Positions 17,739 to 26,401 of a DNA stretch of 64,000 nt are shown here, one piece after another; position 1 is the stretch's first letter, and each line of letters starts with the position of its first letter. Source of the stretch: JAOUJD01 sp963726405 (GTDB taxonomy: Bacteria; Pseudomonadota; Gammaproteobacteria; Burkholderiales; Burkholderiaceae_F); contig CAVSCF010000007.1 of the NCBI GenBank assembly GCA_963726405.1, positions 1 to 64,000 on the forward strand, in the 5' to 3' direction. A model generated the notes under the pieces. That model was not told the DNA's origin and did not search any database. It saw nothing but the letters and a program-made list of their open reading frames with translations. Both the position numbers and the translations under genes were made by a program.

Positions 17739-18455
17739 TCAGCAGGACTCATCGCGAGTCGATTGTCGGTTGGGTGATGAAGCGTGCAGCGGCTCGATCA
17801 GGCGAGCCGCATCGAGGAGCCCGGGGACTATAGCATCGGCCTCGAGTTCGCTGACCGGACGGCCTTCGTTGTACCCGGTCTCCACCACGATCACGCGGCA
17901 GCCCGCGGCGCGGGCCGACAGCACGTCGTTCTCGGAATCGCCGACCATCGCGGCCTCCGCGGGCGCGATCTGCAGAAGCCGGCACGCGTGCAGCATCGGC
18001 GCCGGATGCGGCTTCTTCTCCACCGTGTCGTCGCCCGAGACGATCGCATCGAAGTCGTCCAGTCCCACCCGCTGCAGCAACTCGTGCGTGAACTCGCGCG
18101 GCTTGTTGGTGACGCACGCGAGTGCCAGGCCGCGCTGGCGCATCACCGCGATGGCTTCCCGGACGCCAGGAAACACGACCGCCTGGCGGCCGTTCTCGCG
18201 CCGGTAGTGGGCGTAGAAGGAATCCTTGCCGCGCTGGAACTCGACGGCCTCCGCGCGCCCATCGAGCGAACCGGTCAGCGACCGGTGCACGAGCACGTCC
18301 GCACCCTTGCCGACATAGGCGGCGACCCGCTCCGTCGCCAAGGCAGGACGACCGAGATCGCCGAGCATCGCGTTGACCGCAGCGGCGAGGTCGGGAACGG
18401 TGTCGAGCAGCGTGCCGTCGAGATCGATCAGCACTCCGCGGGCTTGCACCCGCAT
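17739..18455 (-). CDS. gph: phosphoglycolate phosphatase
   Basis: A 238-residue HAD-superfamily phosphatase that removes 2-phosphoglycolate formed during repair of 3'-phosphoglycolate DNA ends. The HAD motif I DLDGTLLDT gives the nucleophile and acid/base Asp pair. Motif II is in CVTNKPREF, the conserved Lys in EKKPHPAP, and motif IV in VGDSENDV. The ATG overlaps the rpe stop by one base (TGATG), showing coupling. About 160 bp separates it from trpE downstream, in which I see no clear attenuator or terminator. Confidence 0.9.
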   Translation of the reverse strand: MRVQARGVLIDLDGTLLDTVPDLAAAVNAMLGDLGRPALATERVAAYVGKGADVLVHRSLTGSLDGRAEAVEFQRGKDSFYAHYRRENGRQAVVFPGVREAIAVMRQRGLALACVTNKPREFTHELLQRVGLDDFDAIVSGDDTVEKKPHPAPMLHACRLLQIAPAEAAMVGDSENDVLSARAAGCRVIVVETGYNEGRPVSELEADAIVPGLLDAARLIEPLHASSPNRQSTRDESC

Positions 18456-19150
18456 CACACGTCCGCGAGCGCCGTGCGCAGTTGCTTGAGCACGCCGCGG
18501 TAACCGCCGTCGGCATCGCGCGCACCGAAGATCGCGCTGCCGGCGACGAAGGTGTCGGCGCCCGCGCGCGCGATGTCGGCGATGTTGTCGGTCTTCACGC
18601 CGCCATCGACCTCGATCAGGATCCGTCGCCCCGTTTCGCGGTGGTACGCGTCGATCCTTGCCCGCGCCAGCTTGAGCTTCGCGAGGGTCTGCGGGATGAA
18701 TTTCTGCCCGCCGAACCCGGGGTTCACCGACATCAGCAACACGAGATCGAGCTTGTCCATCACGTGGTCCATCAGGTCGAGCGGCGTCGCGGGGTTGAAC
18801 ACCAGCCCCGCCTTGCATCCCGATTCCCGGATCAGCGATAGCGTCCGGTCCACGTGATCCGAGGCTTCAGGGTGAAAGGTGATGATATTGGCGCCGGCCT
18901 TCGCGAAGTCAGGCACGATGCGGTCGACCGGTTTCACCATCAGGTGCACGTCGATGGGGACGTCGACTTGCGGTCGGATGGCTTCGCACACCAGCGGGCC
19001 GATGGTGAGGTTCGGCACGTAGTGGTTGTCCATGACGTCGAAGTGGATCCAGTCCGAGCCGGCGGCAACCACCGCCCGCACCTCGTCGCCAAGGCGGGCA
19101 AAATCGGCGGACAGAATGCTCGGGGCGATCCGGTAGCTCGTTGTCGTCAT
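18455..19150 (-). CDS. rpe: ribulose-phosphate 3-epimerase
   Basis: A 231-residue TIM-barrel epimerase interconverting ribulose 5-phosphate and xylulose 5-phosphate in the pentose phosphate pathway. Metal and catalytic motifs HFDVMDNHYVPNLTIGP, HLMV and VNPGFGGQKF are intact, as is the phosphate-binding VEVDGGV-like segment (IEVDGGVKTDN). I choose the ATG at 19150, preceded by AGAGG; a TTG six codons upstream is less likely. It is the first gene of the rpe-gph-trp block and is divergent from apaG over 58 bp, where a -10-like TAGAAT is present at 19179-19174. Confidence 0.94.
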   Translation of the reverse strand: MTTTSYRIAPSILSADFARLGDEVRAVVAAGSDWIHFDVMDNHYVPNLTIGPLVCEAIRPQVDVPIDVHLMVKPVDRIVPDFAKAGANIITFHPEASDHVDRTLSLIRESGCKAGLVFNPATPLDLMDHVMDKLDLVLLMSVNPGFGGQKFIPQTLAKLKLARARIDAYHRETGRRILIEVDGGVKTDNIADIARAGADTFVAGSAIFGARDADGGYRGVLKQLRTALADV

Positions 19151-19208
19151 CGGAACCTCTTCGATCAACGTTTATTCTAAAGGCCGCCCACTGCTGCCCC
19201 TGTGATCC

Positions 19209-19583
19209 ATGCCCAAGTACGAGTTCTCCGTCGACGTCCGCCCGCGGTTCGTGCCCGAACACTCCAAGCCGGACGAGGACAAGTTCCTGTTCGCTTATAC
19301 GGTGACCATTCGCAACACGGGCGAGGTCACCGCGCAACTGATCTCGCGCCACTGGATCATCACCGACGCCCACAACAAGGTCGACGAAGTCCAGGGGCTC
19401 GGAGTGGTCGGCGAGCAGCCCGTGCTGCAGCCGGGCGAAGCGTTCGAGTACACGAGCGGCTGCCCGATCGCGACCCCGGTCGGTTCCATGCGTGGCACGT
19501 ACCAGTGCGTCGCCGAGGACGGCACGCGCTTCGAAGCGCCGATTCCGGAATTCCTGCTGTCGATGCCGCGTACGCTCCACTGA
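19209..19583 (+). CDS. apaG: ApaG protein (Co2+/Mg2+ efflux-associated)
   Basis: A 124-residue single-domain beta-sandwich protein of the ApaG family. Conserved segments FAYTVTIRNTGEVTAQLISRHWIITD, with GVVGEQPVLQPGEAFEYTSG following, identify it. ApaG has been linked to Co2+ resistance and Mg2+ efflux in Salmonella, but its biochemical role is unclear. It is divergent from rpe; the small antisense gene and mltA follow. Confidence 0.92.
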   Translation: MPKYEFSVDVRPRFVPEHSKPDEDKFLFAYTVTIRNTGEVTAQLISRHWIITDAHNKVDEVQGLGVVGEQPVLQPGEAFEYTSGCPIATPVGSMRGTYQCVAEDGTRFEAPIPEFLLSMPRTLH

Positions 19584-19589
19584 AAGCGT

Positions 19590-19697
19590 TCAGCGGTCCT
19601 CGGGCCGCTTGCGGCGGGGGCGATGGAACATCGTCCACCAGACGATGAGCACGAGGAGTCCGAGGGCAAGCGCAGCTTCGAGCAGGATCAACCACAT
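19590..19697 (-). CDS. small single-helix membrane protein (35 aa)
   Basis: A 36-codon open frame on the minus strand encodes a 35-residue protein with one strong membrane helix at about 2-25 (MWLILLEAALALGLLVLIVW) and a basic C-terminal tail rich in Arg and Lys (RPRRKRPEDR). This is the usual look of real small inner-membrane proteins rather than random frame content. It sits between apaG and mltA, convergent with apaG (6 bp between stops). Its ATG shares the CATG palindrome with the opposite-strand mltA ATG. No good ribosome site is seen, so the call is tentative. Confidence 0.45.
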   Translation of the reverse strand: MWLILLEAALALGLLVLIVWWTMFHRPRRKRPEDR

Positions 19698-21072
19698 GGC
19701 GGGACTCAGGGACGGCAGCAGCGATTGTAGAAGCGGGCACGCACGAAGCCGGTTGAGCGCGTTGTTTGCGGCCTGCGTGCTCGCCGGGTGCGCTGCGCCC
19801 CTTCCTCCGCCGCAGCCGCCGGCGCCCCAGGCGCCACTGCCGGGCGTAACGCGGCCCGCGACTCCGACTGCGCCAGCGCCAGCGCCGAACGCGCCTCAGA
19901 CCGCGCCCTCCGTTGCGCGGCCGCCCGCATCGCCCGCCGTGCCCGTCGCCCCGCAGAACGTTCCTGCGGGGCGCGCCGATGCCATCGCCAGGTTCGACCG
20001 CGTGCCGTTCTCGAACCTGCCCTCCGTTGCCGACCGCGACTGGCTCACGGCATGGCCGGCGTTCCTGCAATCGTGCCAGGCGCTCGCGGCGAACCCCGCG
20101 TGGAAAGAGGTCTGCACCCGGGCGGCGGCCGTCGACGGCCGCTCGGCCGGCGCGATCCGCAGTTTCTTCGCCGGCGCATTCGATGCATGGCGAGTGCGTG
20201 CCGTCGCTCCGGCGGAGAGCAAGGATCCCGAGGTGCGCGATTCCGGTCTCGTCACCGGGTACTACGAGCCGCTGCTCAAGGGAAGCCGCAAGCCGTCACG
20301 GAAATACGCCGTGCCGCTGTACCGCGTGCCCGACGACCTGATCACGGTCGACCTCGCGAACGTGTACCCGGAACTCGCCAGTGTCCGCGTGCGCGGCCGG
20401 CTGCAGGGCAAGAAGATCGTGCCGTACCCGTCGCGGGGCGAGATCAACGCGTCGAATGCGCTGCGCGGAAACGAATTGCTGTGGGTCGACGACCCCATCG
20501 ACGCCTTCTTCCTGCACGTGCAGGGATCCGGCCGTATCCAGCTCGACGACGGGCGCATGACGCGGGTCGGTTACGGGGATACCAACGGGCATCCCTACCG
20601 CTCGATCGGGCGCTGGCTGGTCGACCGGGGAGAACTGACAATCGACCAGGCGTCGATGCAGGGAATCAAGGCATGGGCTGCACGGAATCCGCAGCGCCTG
20701 AATCAGCTGCTGGAACAGAACCCGAGCTTCGTGTTCTTCCGCGAGTTGCCGCTCGGGGATCCTGCGGTTGGCCCGAAGGGTGCGCTCGGCGCGCCGCTGA
20801 CGCCCCATGCGTCGCTCGCCGTGGACACGCGCTTCATTCCGCTCGGTGCCCCGGTGCTGCTGCGCTCGACCGATCCCTCCACGGGAGCGGCCTTCACCCG
20901 CCCGATGATGGCGCAGGACACCGGCGCCGCCATTCGGGGGCCGCTGCGCTTCGATTACTTCTGGGGATTCGGCGCGGAAGCCGGCGAGAAGGCCGGCCGG
21001 CAGAAACACGAGGGCAGCGCCTGGGTGCTCACGCCCAAAGGCTTCGCACCCGAAGCGCTGCTGAAGCGCTAG
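19696..21072 (+). CDS. mltA: membrane-bound lytic murein transglycosylase A
   Basis: A lipoprotein transglycosylase that cleaves peptidoglycan with formation of 1,6-anhydro-muramic acid. The lipobox VLAGC follows a hydrophobic stretch near residue 30, then a long Pro/Ala linker (about 35-95). The MltA domain has GYYEPLLKGSR, RIQLDDG and the 3D-type C-terminal segment with the catalytic Asp in AQDTGAAIRGPLRFDYFWG. Size as written is 458 residues. The N-terminal region before the lipobox is longer than usual; a TTG at 19753 is possible but would lack positive residues. The stop directly abuts that of the convergent dsbC-like gene. Confidence 0.88.
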   Translation: MAGLRDGSSDCRSGHARSRLSALFAACVLAGCAAPLPPPQPPAPQAPLPGVTRPATPTAPAPAPNAPQTAPSVARPPASPAVPVAPQNVPAGRADAIARFDRVPFSNLPSVADRDWLTAWPAFLQSCQALAANPAWKEVCTRAAAVDGRSAGAIRSFFAGAFDAWRVRAVAPAESKDPEVRDSGLVTGYYEPLLKGSRKPSRKYAVPLYRVPDDLITVDLANVYPELASVRVRGRLQGKKIVPYPSRGEINASNALRGNELLWVDDPIDAFFLHVQGSGRIQLDDGRMTRVGYGDTNGHPYRSIGRWLVDRGELTIDQASMQGIKAWAARNPQRLNQLLEQNPSFVFFRELPLGDPAVGPKGALGAPLTPHASLAVDTRFIPLGAPVLLRSTDPSTGAAFTRPMMAQDTGAAIRGPLRFDYFWGFGAEAGEKAGRQKHEGSAWVLTPKGFAPEALLKR

Positions 21073-21822
21073 CTACTTCTTCGCGGAGGCGAGGCGCTGC
21101 TCGATCATCGGCACGGGCAACGCGCCCGCGGCACGGGTACCGTCAGCGAAGATGATCGTCGGTGTCCCATTGATCCCAAGCGACCTGCCGAGCGCGACGT
21201 TCTGCTCGAGCGGATCCTTGCAGCCGTCCGCTGCCGCAGCCGGCGCCTTGCCGCCCACCATGTACTGATCCCAGGCCGCCGCGCGGTCCTTCGAGCACCA
21301 GATCGCCTTCGACTTCTCGTGCGATTCGGCCGAGAGGATGGGGTACAGGAAGGTGTAGATGGTGACGTCCTTCATGTCGGCCATGTTCTGCCAGAGCTTC
21401 TTGCAGTACGGGCAGTTCGGATCCTCGAAGGTGACGAGCACGCGAGAGCCATTGCCGCGCGTGGTCTTGATCGCGCGGTCCATCGGCAGCGACTTGAAGT
21501 CGACCTTGAGGGCCGTGTCCAGACGCTTCTGCGTCAGGTCTTCGCGTGTGCGGGCGTCGAACATCCGGCCGGTGAGCACGAAGTTCACGGGCGCATCGAC
21601 GTAATACAACTCGCCGCCCACCAGGACCTCGTACAGGCCGCCCAATCCCTTGAACACCTGATCCGGCTTGGTGCCGCCGGATTTCTCGGCGAAGCGCGCC
21701 GCAACCTGCGCCTCGGTGCTGCCCGGCGCCGGTGCGTTCTTCGATGCGCCGGCCTGTGCCAGCGCGGCGGTGCACATCAGCGTCATTGCCAGCACGGATG
21801 CGTGCCGCAGCCAACTCTTCAT
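21073..21822 (-). CDS. dsbC: DsbC family protein-disulfide isomerase
   Basis: A 249-residue periplasmic thiol protein with a signal peptide (cleavage after ALAQA, about 23), an N-terminal dimerisation domain and a thioredoxin domain. The active site CPYC is at about 137-140 in FEDPNCPYCKK, and the cis-Pro loop is in GINGTPTIIF. This arrangement is that of DsbC/DsbG-type isomerases that repair wrong disulfides with electrons from DsbD. I start at the ATG with GGAG upstream; an ATG four codons earlier contains that ribosome site. The stop TAG touches the mltA stop with no gap. Confidence 0.87.
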   Translation of the reverse strand: MKSWLRHASVLAMTLMCTAALAQAGASKNAPAPGSTEAQVAARFAEKSGGTKPDQVFKGLGGLYEVLVGGELYYVDAPVNFVLTGRMFDARTREDLTQKRLDTALKVDFKSLPMDRAIKTTRGNGSRVLVTFEDPNCPYCKKLWQNMADMKDVTIYTFLYPILSAESHEKSKAIWCSKDRAAAWDQYMVGGKAPAAAADGCKDPLEQNVALGRSLGINGTPTIIFADGTRAAGALPVPMIEQRLASAKK

Positions 21823-21900
21823 CGTGTTCTCCATGTAACGGACGTCAGTGTAGCGAGGCGTCGCGGGGATCCAGCGTAGACCGCCCCGGGCAGGTCGAGT

Positions 21901-23074
21901 TCAGCCGAGCGCCTGCCGAATAAGGCGGCTTTTCAGGGGCTTGAGGCGGTTTACGAGCGCCATTCCGGCATTCCGGGCGCCGCGCACGACCGGGTCGTCG
22001 ATCGCGAACAACCGGGCCAGCCCGTCGGTGGTGAAGCGCATCAGACTGATGGCCTCCGCGCGCGACCGCTCGTAGCGCCGCAGCACGACCGGGTCACCGG
22101 GACCGCGAAACGCCTCGCGGCCACCGACGACGGTGAGCAGCGCATCCACATCCTGCAACCCGAGGTTGAGCCCCTGGCCCGCCAGCGGATGAACGACGTG
22201 CGCGGCATCGCCGACCAGCGCAAGGGCCGGCCCGATGATCCGCCGCACGGTCAGCAAGCGCAGCGGAAACGCGTGAACCGGTCCGATAGGGGCGAGAGCG
22301 CCCAGCACATCGCGCGAGCGGGCTGTCACGCGCTGCGCAAAAGCCGCCGGCTGCAGCGACTGCAACGACGGGGCGAGCGCCTCGGGTGCGGACCAGACCA
22401 GGGACACCCGGTTGCCGGCCATGGGCAGCAGCGCGACGATCCCTTCGTCCGTGAACCACTGCCAGGCGGCATTCAGATGGGGCCGCTCGCACTCGAAGTT
22501 GGCGACCAGTGCCGTGTGCCGGTAGGGCTTCAGTTCCGCGTTGATGCCGGCGGCCGCACGCACGGCGGAGTTCGCGCCATCGGCTCCGACGAGCAGGTCC
22601 ACAACCACCCGCCGGCCGTCGTCGAGTTCGAACTCCGCGCCGTCCTGCCCCGTACGAAGGCCCTGGAACGACGCCTCGATGCGCGTGATCGCGGGTTGGT
22701 AGTCGCACGCCGCATCCAGGACGCGTGCGAGTTCGGACTCCTCGACGATCGTCGCCAGCCGCTCCACCGTCGCGGCGTACGCGTCGAAGGTCAGTTCATC
22801 GCCGGCATCGCCGAAGACCCGCATGCGCTCGACGGGACAGGTGCGGGCCGGCGTCCACGCGACCCCAGACACCGAGGCGCTCCAGAAGCGCGGCGCTGCC
22901 CGGCGCCAGCGCATAGATGCGGGCGTCGAAGGGCGCGTCGCCCGTGGGCCGGTGAATGCGGGGACGGGGTCCGATCAGCGCCACCTTCAGACCCTGTTGG
23001 GCAAGCCCGAGCGCCGTCGCCAGGCCGGCAACCCCGGGCCCCACGACTGCCACGTCGAAACGGATCGTATCCAT
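21901..23074 (-). pseudogene. UbiH/UbiF/VisC-family FAD monooxygenase, frameshifted
   Basis: The first about 75 codons from ATG 23074 (VAVVGPGVAGLATALGLA, the FAD-binding GxGxxG) are in one frame. The remainder, from CPVERMRVFGDAG through GADGANSAVR to GDAAHVVHPLAGQGLNLGL, is in another. Removing one G near 22845-22853 restores a continuous reading (Val-Asp-Ala-Ala-Arg-Thr-Cys-Pro-Val), and total length is 3n+1. These motifs define aromatic-ring hydroxylases of ubiquinone synthesis (C5, C6 or C1 position not resolvable). No other lesion is present, so consensus error is plausible. Intact, it would be about 390 residues. It lies between the dsbC-like gene and tRNA-Phe. Confidence 0.85.
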
Positions 23075-23107
23075 GCGGCGATTATCGCAGCCGCGCCGAC
23101 GGCGGAT

Positions 23108-23136
23108 TTGGGAGCGCCAACTCGGTCCGTTATACT
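23108..23136 (+). promoter_or_regulatory. promoter of tRNA-Phe
   Basis: A -35 box TTGGGA (23108-23113, four of six) and -10 box TATACT (23131-23136, five of six) are spaced by 17 bases. Transcription would start about 34 bases before the tRNA 5' end. It lies in the upstream region of the divergent FAD monooxygenase gene. Confidence 0.7.
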
Positions 23137-23176
23137 TCGCGCCCTTCGTAGCGGGCTGCCTGCTCGTCACGGGGAC

Positions 23177-23252
23177 GGCCAAGTAGCTCAGTCGGTAGAG
23201 CAGAGGATTGAAAATCCTTGTGTCGGCGGTTCAATTCCGTCCTTGGCCACCA
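23177..23252 (+). tRNA. tRNA-Phe (GAA)
   Basis: A 76-nt tRNA with an acceptor stem GGCCAAG/CTTGGCC, D-loop TAGCTCAGTCGGTAGAGC, anticodon stem GGATT/AATCC enclosing anticodon GAA, T-loop GGTTCAATTCC, and an encoded CCA end. All stems pair. A promoter precedes it and a terminator follows, so it is a single-gene transcript. Confidence 0.97.
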
Positions 23253-23261
23253 GATCCAGCG

Positions 23262-23294
23262 ACGCCCAGCCCGCACCTCCGGCTGGGCGTTTTC
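23262..23294 (+). terminator. rho-independent terminator of tRNA-Phe
   Basis: A stem ACGCCCAGCC/GGCTGGGCGT (10 bp, perfect) with a 9-base loop is followed by a T run. On the opposite strand there is no T run, so it serves the tRNA and not the convergent aapP gene. Confidence 0.85.
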
Positions 23295-23303
23295 ACTTCC
23301 GCC

Positions 23304-24074
23304 CTACCGATCCAGCACCTGGTCCAGGAACTGTCTCGTCCGCTCCGACTTCGGATGCGCGAAGAATTCCTGGGGCGGAGCCTGTTCGACGATCTCGCCG
23401 AGGTCCATGAAGATGACGCGGTCGGCCACGGCGCGCGCGAATCCCATCTCGTGGGTCACGCAGAGCATCGTCATGCCGTCCCGCGCGAGCGTCACCATGG
23501 TGTCGAGCACTTCCTTGACCATTTCCGGGTCGAGCGCCGACGTCGGCTCGTCGAACAGCATGATGCGCGGCGACATGCACAGTGCGCGCGCGATCGCCAC
23601 GCGCTGCTGCTGGCCACCCGAGAGTTGCCCCGGATACTTGTGCGCCTGATCGGCGATCTTGACGCGCTGGAGCAGCTTCATCGCCGTCGCGTCCGCATCC
23701 ACCCGCGACAGCTTCTTCACCCAGATCGGCGCCAGCGTGCAGTTCTCGAGCACGGTGAGGTGCGGGAACAGGTTGAAGTGCTGGAACACCATGCCGACCT
23801 CGTTGCGGATCGCCTCGATGTTCCGGACCGAGTCGTCCAGTTCCACGCCGTCGACGACCACGGTGCCGGACTGGTGCTGCTCCAGGCGGTTGATGCAGCG
23901 GATCAGCGTCGACTTGCCGGAGCCGGAGGGGCCGCAGATCACGATGCGCTCGCCGCGCCGGACGGCCAGATCGATGTCGCGCAGCGCCTGGAAGTCGCCG
24001 TACCACTTGTTGAGTCCGCGGATCGCGATGATGTTGTCCGCGTCCGCGGGAATGACGTGCGCAAGGGATTCCAT
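23304..24074 (-). CDS. aapP: amino acid ABC transporter ATP-binding protein
   Basis: A 256-residue ABC ATPase of the polar amino-acid uptake group (AapP/GlnQ/BztD). Walker A GPSGSGKST is at 48-56, the Q-loop in VFQHFNLFPHL, signature LSGGQQQR, Walker B IMLFDEPTSALD, and the switch His in CVTHEMGFA. It is the last gene of malY-aapJQMP, 2 bp after aapM. The pair of unlike permeases AapQ/AapM fits the general L-amino-acid Aap/Bzt systems more than a single-substrate glutamine system. Confidence 0.92.
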   Translation of the reverse strand: MESLAHVIPADADNIIAIRGLNKWYGDFQALRDIDLAVRRGERIVICGPSGSGKSTLIRCINRLEQHQSGTVVVDGVELDDSVRNIEAIRNEVGMVFQHFNLFPHLTVLENCTLAPIWVKKLSRVDADATAMKLLQRVKIADQAHKYPGQLSGGQQQRVAIARALCMSPRIMLFDEPTSALDPEMVKEVLDTMVTLARDGMTMLCVTHEMGFARAVADRVIFMDLGEIVEQAPPQEFFAHPKSERTRQFLDQVLDR

Positions 24075-24076
24075 GG

Positions 24077-25177
24077 TCAGGCCCGATGGTCACGGTTGAG
24101 GTGTCGTTCGAGCCACTGGCTGTAGCGGCTCATCGCGTAGCAGAAGACCCAGTAGACGGCCATCGCGAACAGGTAGCCCTCGATGAAGTAGTGCCGCCAG
24201 TCGAGGTCGCTGACCACCGACTGCTTCACGGCGTACAGGAAGTCGAAGATCGACACGATGATGACCAGCGACGTGTCCTTGAAGTTGTCGATGAAGCTGT
24301 TGACCTGCGCCGGGATGGTGATCTTCAGCGCCTGCGGCAGGATCACCAGCAGGTGGGTCTTCCAGTAGCCGAGCCCGAGCGCATCCGCCGCCTCGTACTG
24401 CCCCCTGGGCAGCGCCTGCAGGCCGCCGCGCACGACCTCGGCGATGTACGCGGCGTTGAACAGGATGATCGCGATCTGCGCGCGCAGCAGCTTGTCGAAG
24501 CTGACGCCTTCGGGCATGAAGAGCGCGAACATGATCGAGGCCATGAACAGCACGGTGATCAGCGGCACGCCGCGCACCAGTTCGATGTAGGCGATCGACA
24601 CCGAGCGGATGATCGGCAACTGCGAACGCCGCCCCAGCGCCAGCAGCACGCCGAGCGGGAACGCGAGCAGGGTGCCGTAGATGGCGAGCATCAGCGTGAT
24701 CGGGAGTCCGCCCCACTGCGCCGTTTCGACGCGCGACAGGCCCGCGCCGCCGCCCATCAGCCACGCGCACAGCGCCGTGCCGACGATCCACACCGCGGCG
24801 AAGCGGCTCAAGCGCCAGAACTCGCGCATCGCCGACACCACCAGCATCGCGCACATGAGCAGGACCGCGGCCGCCGGTCGCCACTGCTCGGCCTGCGGGT
24901 AGATGCCGAACAGCATCTGGCGCCACTTCTCGGCGACCACGGCCCAGCAGGCGCCCTCGCCCACCAGCGCATTGCAGGCGGCCACGCCGACCCGGCCCCA
25001 GACGGCGTCGAGCACGGCCCACGAAAAGAACTTGCCGCCCAGCCAGGCGATCAGCGCCAGCACCAGGACGGTCGTGACGGCGTTGCCGGGCGAGGAGAAC
25101 AGGTTGCCCCGCAGCCAGCCGATCGCACGCGCGCTCGGCGTGCGCTGGACGATGGGCCGGATCGCGCTCGCGCTCAC
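24077..25177 (-). CDS. aapM: general L-amino acid ABC transporter permease AapM
   Basis: A 366-residue inner-membrane permease with a long N-terminal region and a C-terminal transport core of about five helices. The ATPase-coupling (EAA) loop reads AADALGLGYWKTHLLVILPQA. The segment ELVRGVPLITVLFMASIM is typical of HAAT-family permeases. It pairs with AapQ to form the heterodimeric channel. The GTG start overlaps the aapQ stop by four bases (GTGA), so translation is coupled. A much longer frame-continuous reading upstream of the GTG runs antisense-like through aapQ and is not real. Confidence 0.9.
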   Translation of the reverse strand: MSASAIRPIVQRTPSARAIGWLRGNLFSSPGNAVTTVLVLALIAWLGGKFFSWAVLDAVWGRVGVAACNALVGEGACWAVVAEKWRQMLFGIYPQAEQWRPAAAVLLMCAMLVVSAMREFWRLSRFAAVWIVGTALCAWLMGGGAGLSRVETAQWGGLPITLMLAIYGTLLAFPLGVLLALGRRSQLPIIRSVSIAYIELVRGVPLITVLFMASIMFALFMPEGVSFDKLLRAQIAIILFNAAYIAEVVRGGLQALPRGQYEAADALGLGYWKTHLLVILPQALKITIPAQVNSFIDNFKDTSLVIIVSIFDFLYAVKQSVVSDLDWRHYFIEGYLFAMAVYWVFCYAMSRYSQWLERHLNRDHRA

Positions 25178-26313
25178 CGTTCCACCAGCTTCACGCGATG
25201 GTTGTACCAGTTCATCAGCCCGGAAATCGCCAGCGACAGCGTGAGGTACACGGCCATCATCAGCGCGATCGCCTCGATCGCCTGGCCCGTCTGGTTCAGC
25301 GTGGTATTCGACACGCTGACGAGGTCCGGGTAGCCGATCGCGACGGCCAGCGAGGAGTTCTTTGTCAGGTTGAGGTACTGCGAGGTCAGCGGCGGAATGA
25401 TCACGCGCAACGCCTGCGGCAGGATGACGAGCCGCAGGCGCTGCCCGCGCGAGAGGCCGAGTGCCTCGGAAGCCTCGGTCTGGCCCTTCGGCACGGCGAG
25501 GATGCCGCCGCGCACGATCTCCGCGATGAATGCCGCCGTGTAGATCGAAAGGCCGAGGAAGAGGGCGGTGAACTCCGGCGAAACGTTCTTGCCGCCTTCG
25601 AAGTCGAAGCCGCCCAGCACCGGCACCGAGAACCCGGTCGGCGCGCCGAGCAGCGCCCAGCCGATCGCCGGGAAGACGAGGAAGAAGCCGACGCCGGGCC
25701 AGAAGACCGCCGGCGCACGGCCCCTCTGCAACTGGATGCGCCTGGAGCGCCGCCACCACAGCAGGGTCGCGACGAGGGCGACCGCCAGGCCGAGCAGTGC
25801 TGCCGACCAGCCCGCGTGCGCCTCGGGCCACGGCAGGCTGACGCCGCGCTGGCTGAGGTGCGCCGGACCGAAGCGCAGCGCCTCGGCGGCCGGGGGCATC
25901 ACATCCGTGATGACGCCGTACCAGAGGAGGAGTTGCAGGATCAGCGGGACGTTGCGCACTGACTCGATGTACATCCCCGCGAGCTTCCCCAGCAGCCAGT
26001 TCGGCGACAGCCGGGCGATCCCGATGGCGATGCCGAGGACACTGGCGGCGACGATCGCCACCGCGGACACGAACAGCGTGTTGAGCAGGCCGACCGCGAA
26101 GGCGCGGCCGTAGGAGCGCGTCGGGTCGTAGTCGAGCAGCTTCTCCGAGATGTCGAAGCCCGCTTCCTGCCACAGGTAGGAAAAGCCGATCGTGATGGAG
26201 CGGCTCTCCAGGTTATGGACGAGGTTGTGCGCCGCGTATCCGGCGATCGCCACGATCAGGGCGACCAGGGCAACCTGGGAAACGAGGTTCCGGAATCGTT
26301 CGGAAGCCCACAT
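25174..26313 (-). CDS. aapQ: general L-amino acid ABC transporter permease AapQ
   Basis: A 379-residue HAAT-family permease, about eight hydrophobic helices, with a large insertion (about 110-200) typical of AapQ compared with HisQ/GlnP. The permease signature YIESVRNVPLILQLLLWYG and the coupling loop SEALGLSRGQRLRLVILPQA are present. It should form the membrane channel with AapM and be energised by AapP. It follows aapJ after an 88-bp gap that holds a perfect hairpin, and overlaps aapM by four bases. Confidence 0.9.
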   Translation of the reverse strand: MWASERFRNLVSQVALVALIVAIAGYAAHNLVHNLESRSITIGFSYLWQEAGFDISEKLLDYDPTRSYGRAFAVGLLNTLFVSAVAIVAASVLGIAIGIARLSPNWLLGKLAGMYIESVRNVPLILQLLLWYGVITDVMPPAAEALRFGPAHLSQRGVSLPWPEAHAGWSAALLGLAVALVATLLWWRRSRRIQLQRGRAPAVFWPGVGFFLVFPAIGWALLGAPTGFSVPVLGGFDFEGGKNVSPEFTALFLGLSIYTAAFIAEIVRGGILAVPKGQTEASEALGLSRGQRLRLVILPQALRVIIPPLTSQYLNLTKNSSLAVAIGYPDLVSVSNTTLNQTGQAIEAIALMMAVYLTLSLAISGLMNWYNHRVKLVER

Positions 26314-26356
26314 GATGGAGCCGTCGCGCGCACGCGCGACGATCGTAGGAAGGGAG

Positions 26357-26391
26357 CCGGTCCCGCTGGCGACCTCCGCCAGCGGGACCGG
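26357..26391 (-). promoter_or_regulatory. intercistronic stem-loop between aapJ and aapQ
   Basis: Perfect 14-bp inverted repeat CCGGTCCCGCTGGC / GCCAGCGGGACCGG with a 7-base loop, directly after the binding-protein gene and before the permease gene. There is no T run. By analogy with hairpins after malE and hisJ in enterobacteria, it could stabilise the upstream message and lower downstream expression, giving more binding protein than permease. That role is inferred from position only. Confidence 0.75.
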
Positions 26392-26401
26392 ATGCCCGCG
26401 A

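Noticed and set aside
24077..26173. A 698-codon open frame across aapM and aapQ
   Set aside because: The upstream half is an out-of-frame reading of aapQ. AapM starts at GTG 25177, overlapping the aapQ stop as in the other coupled junctions.
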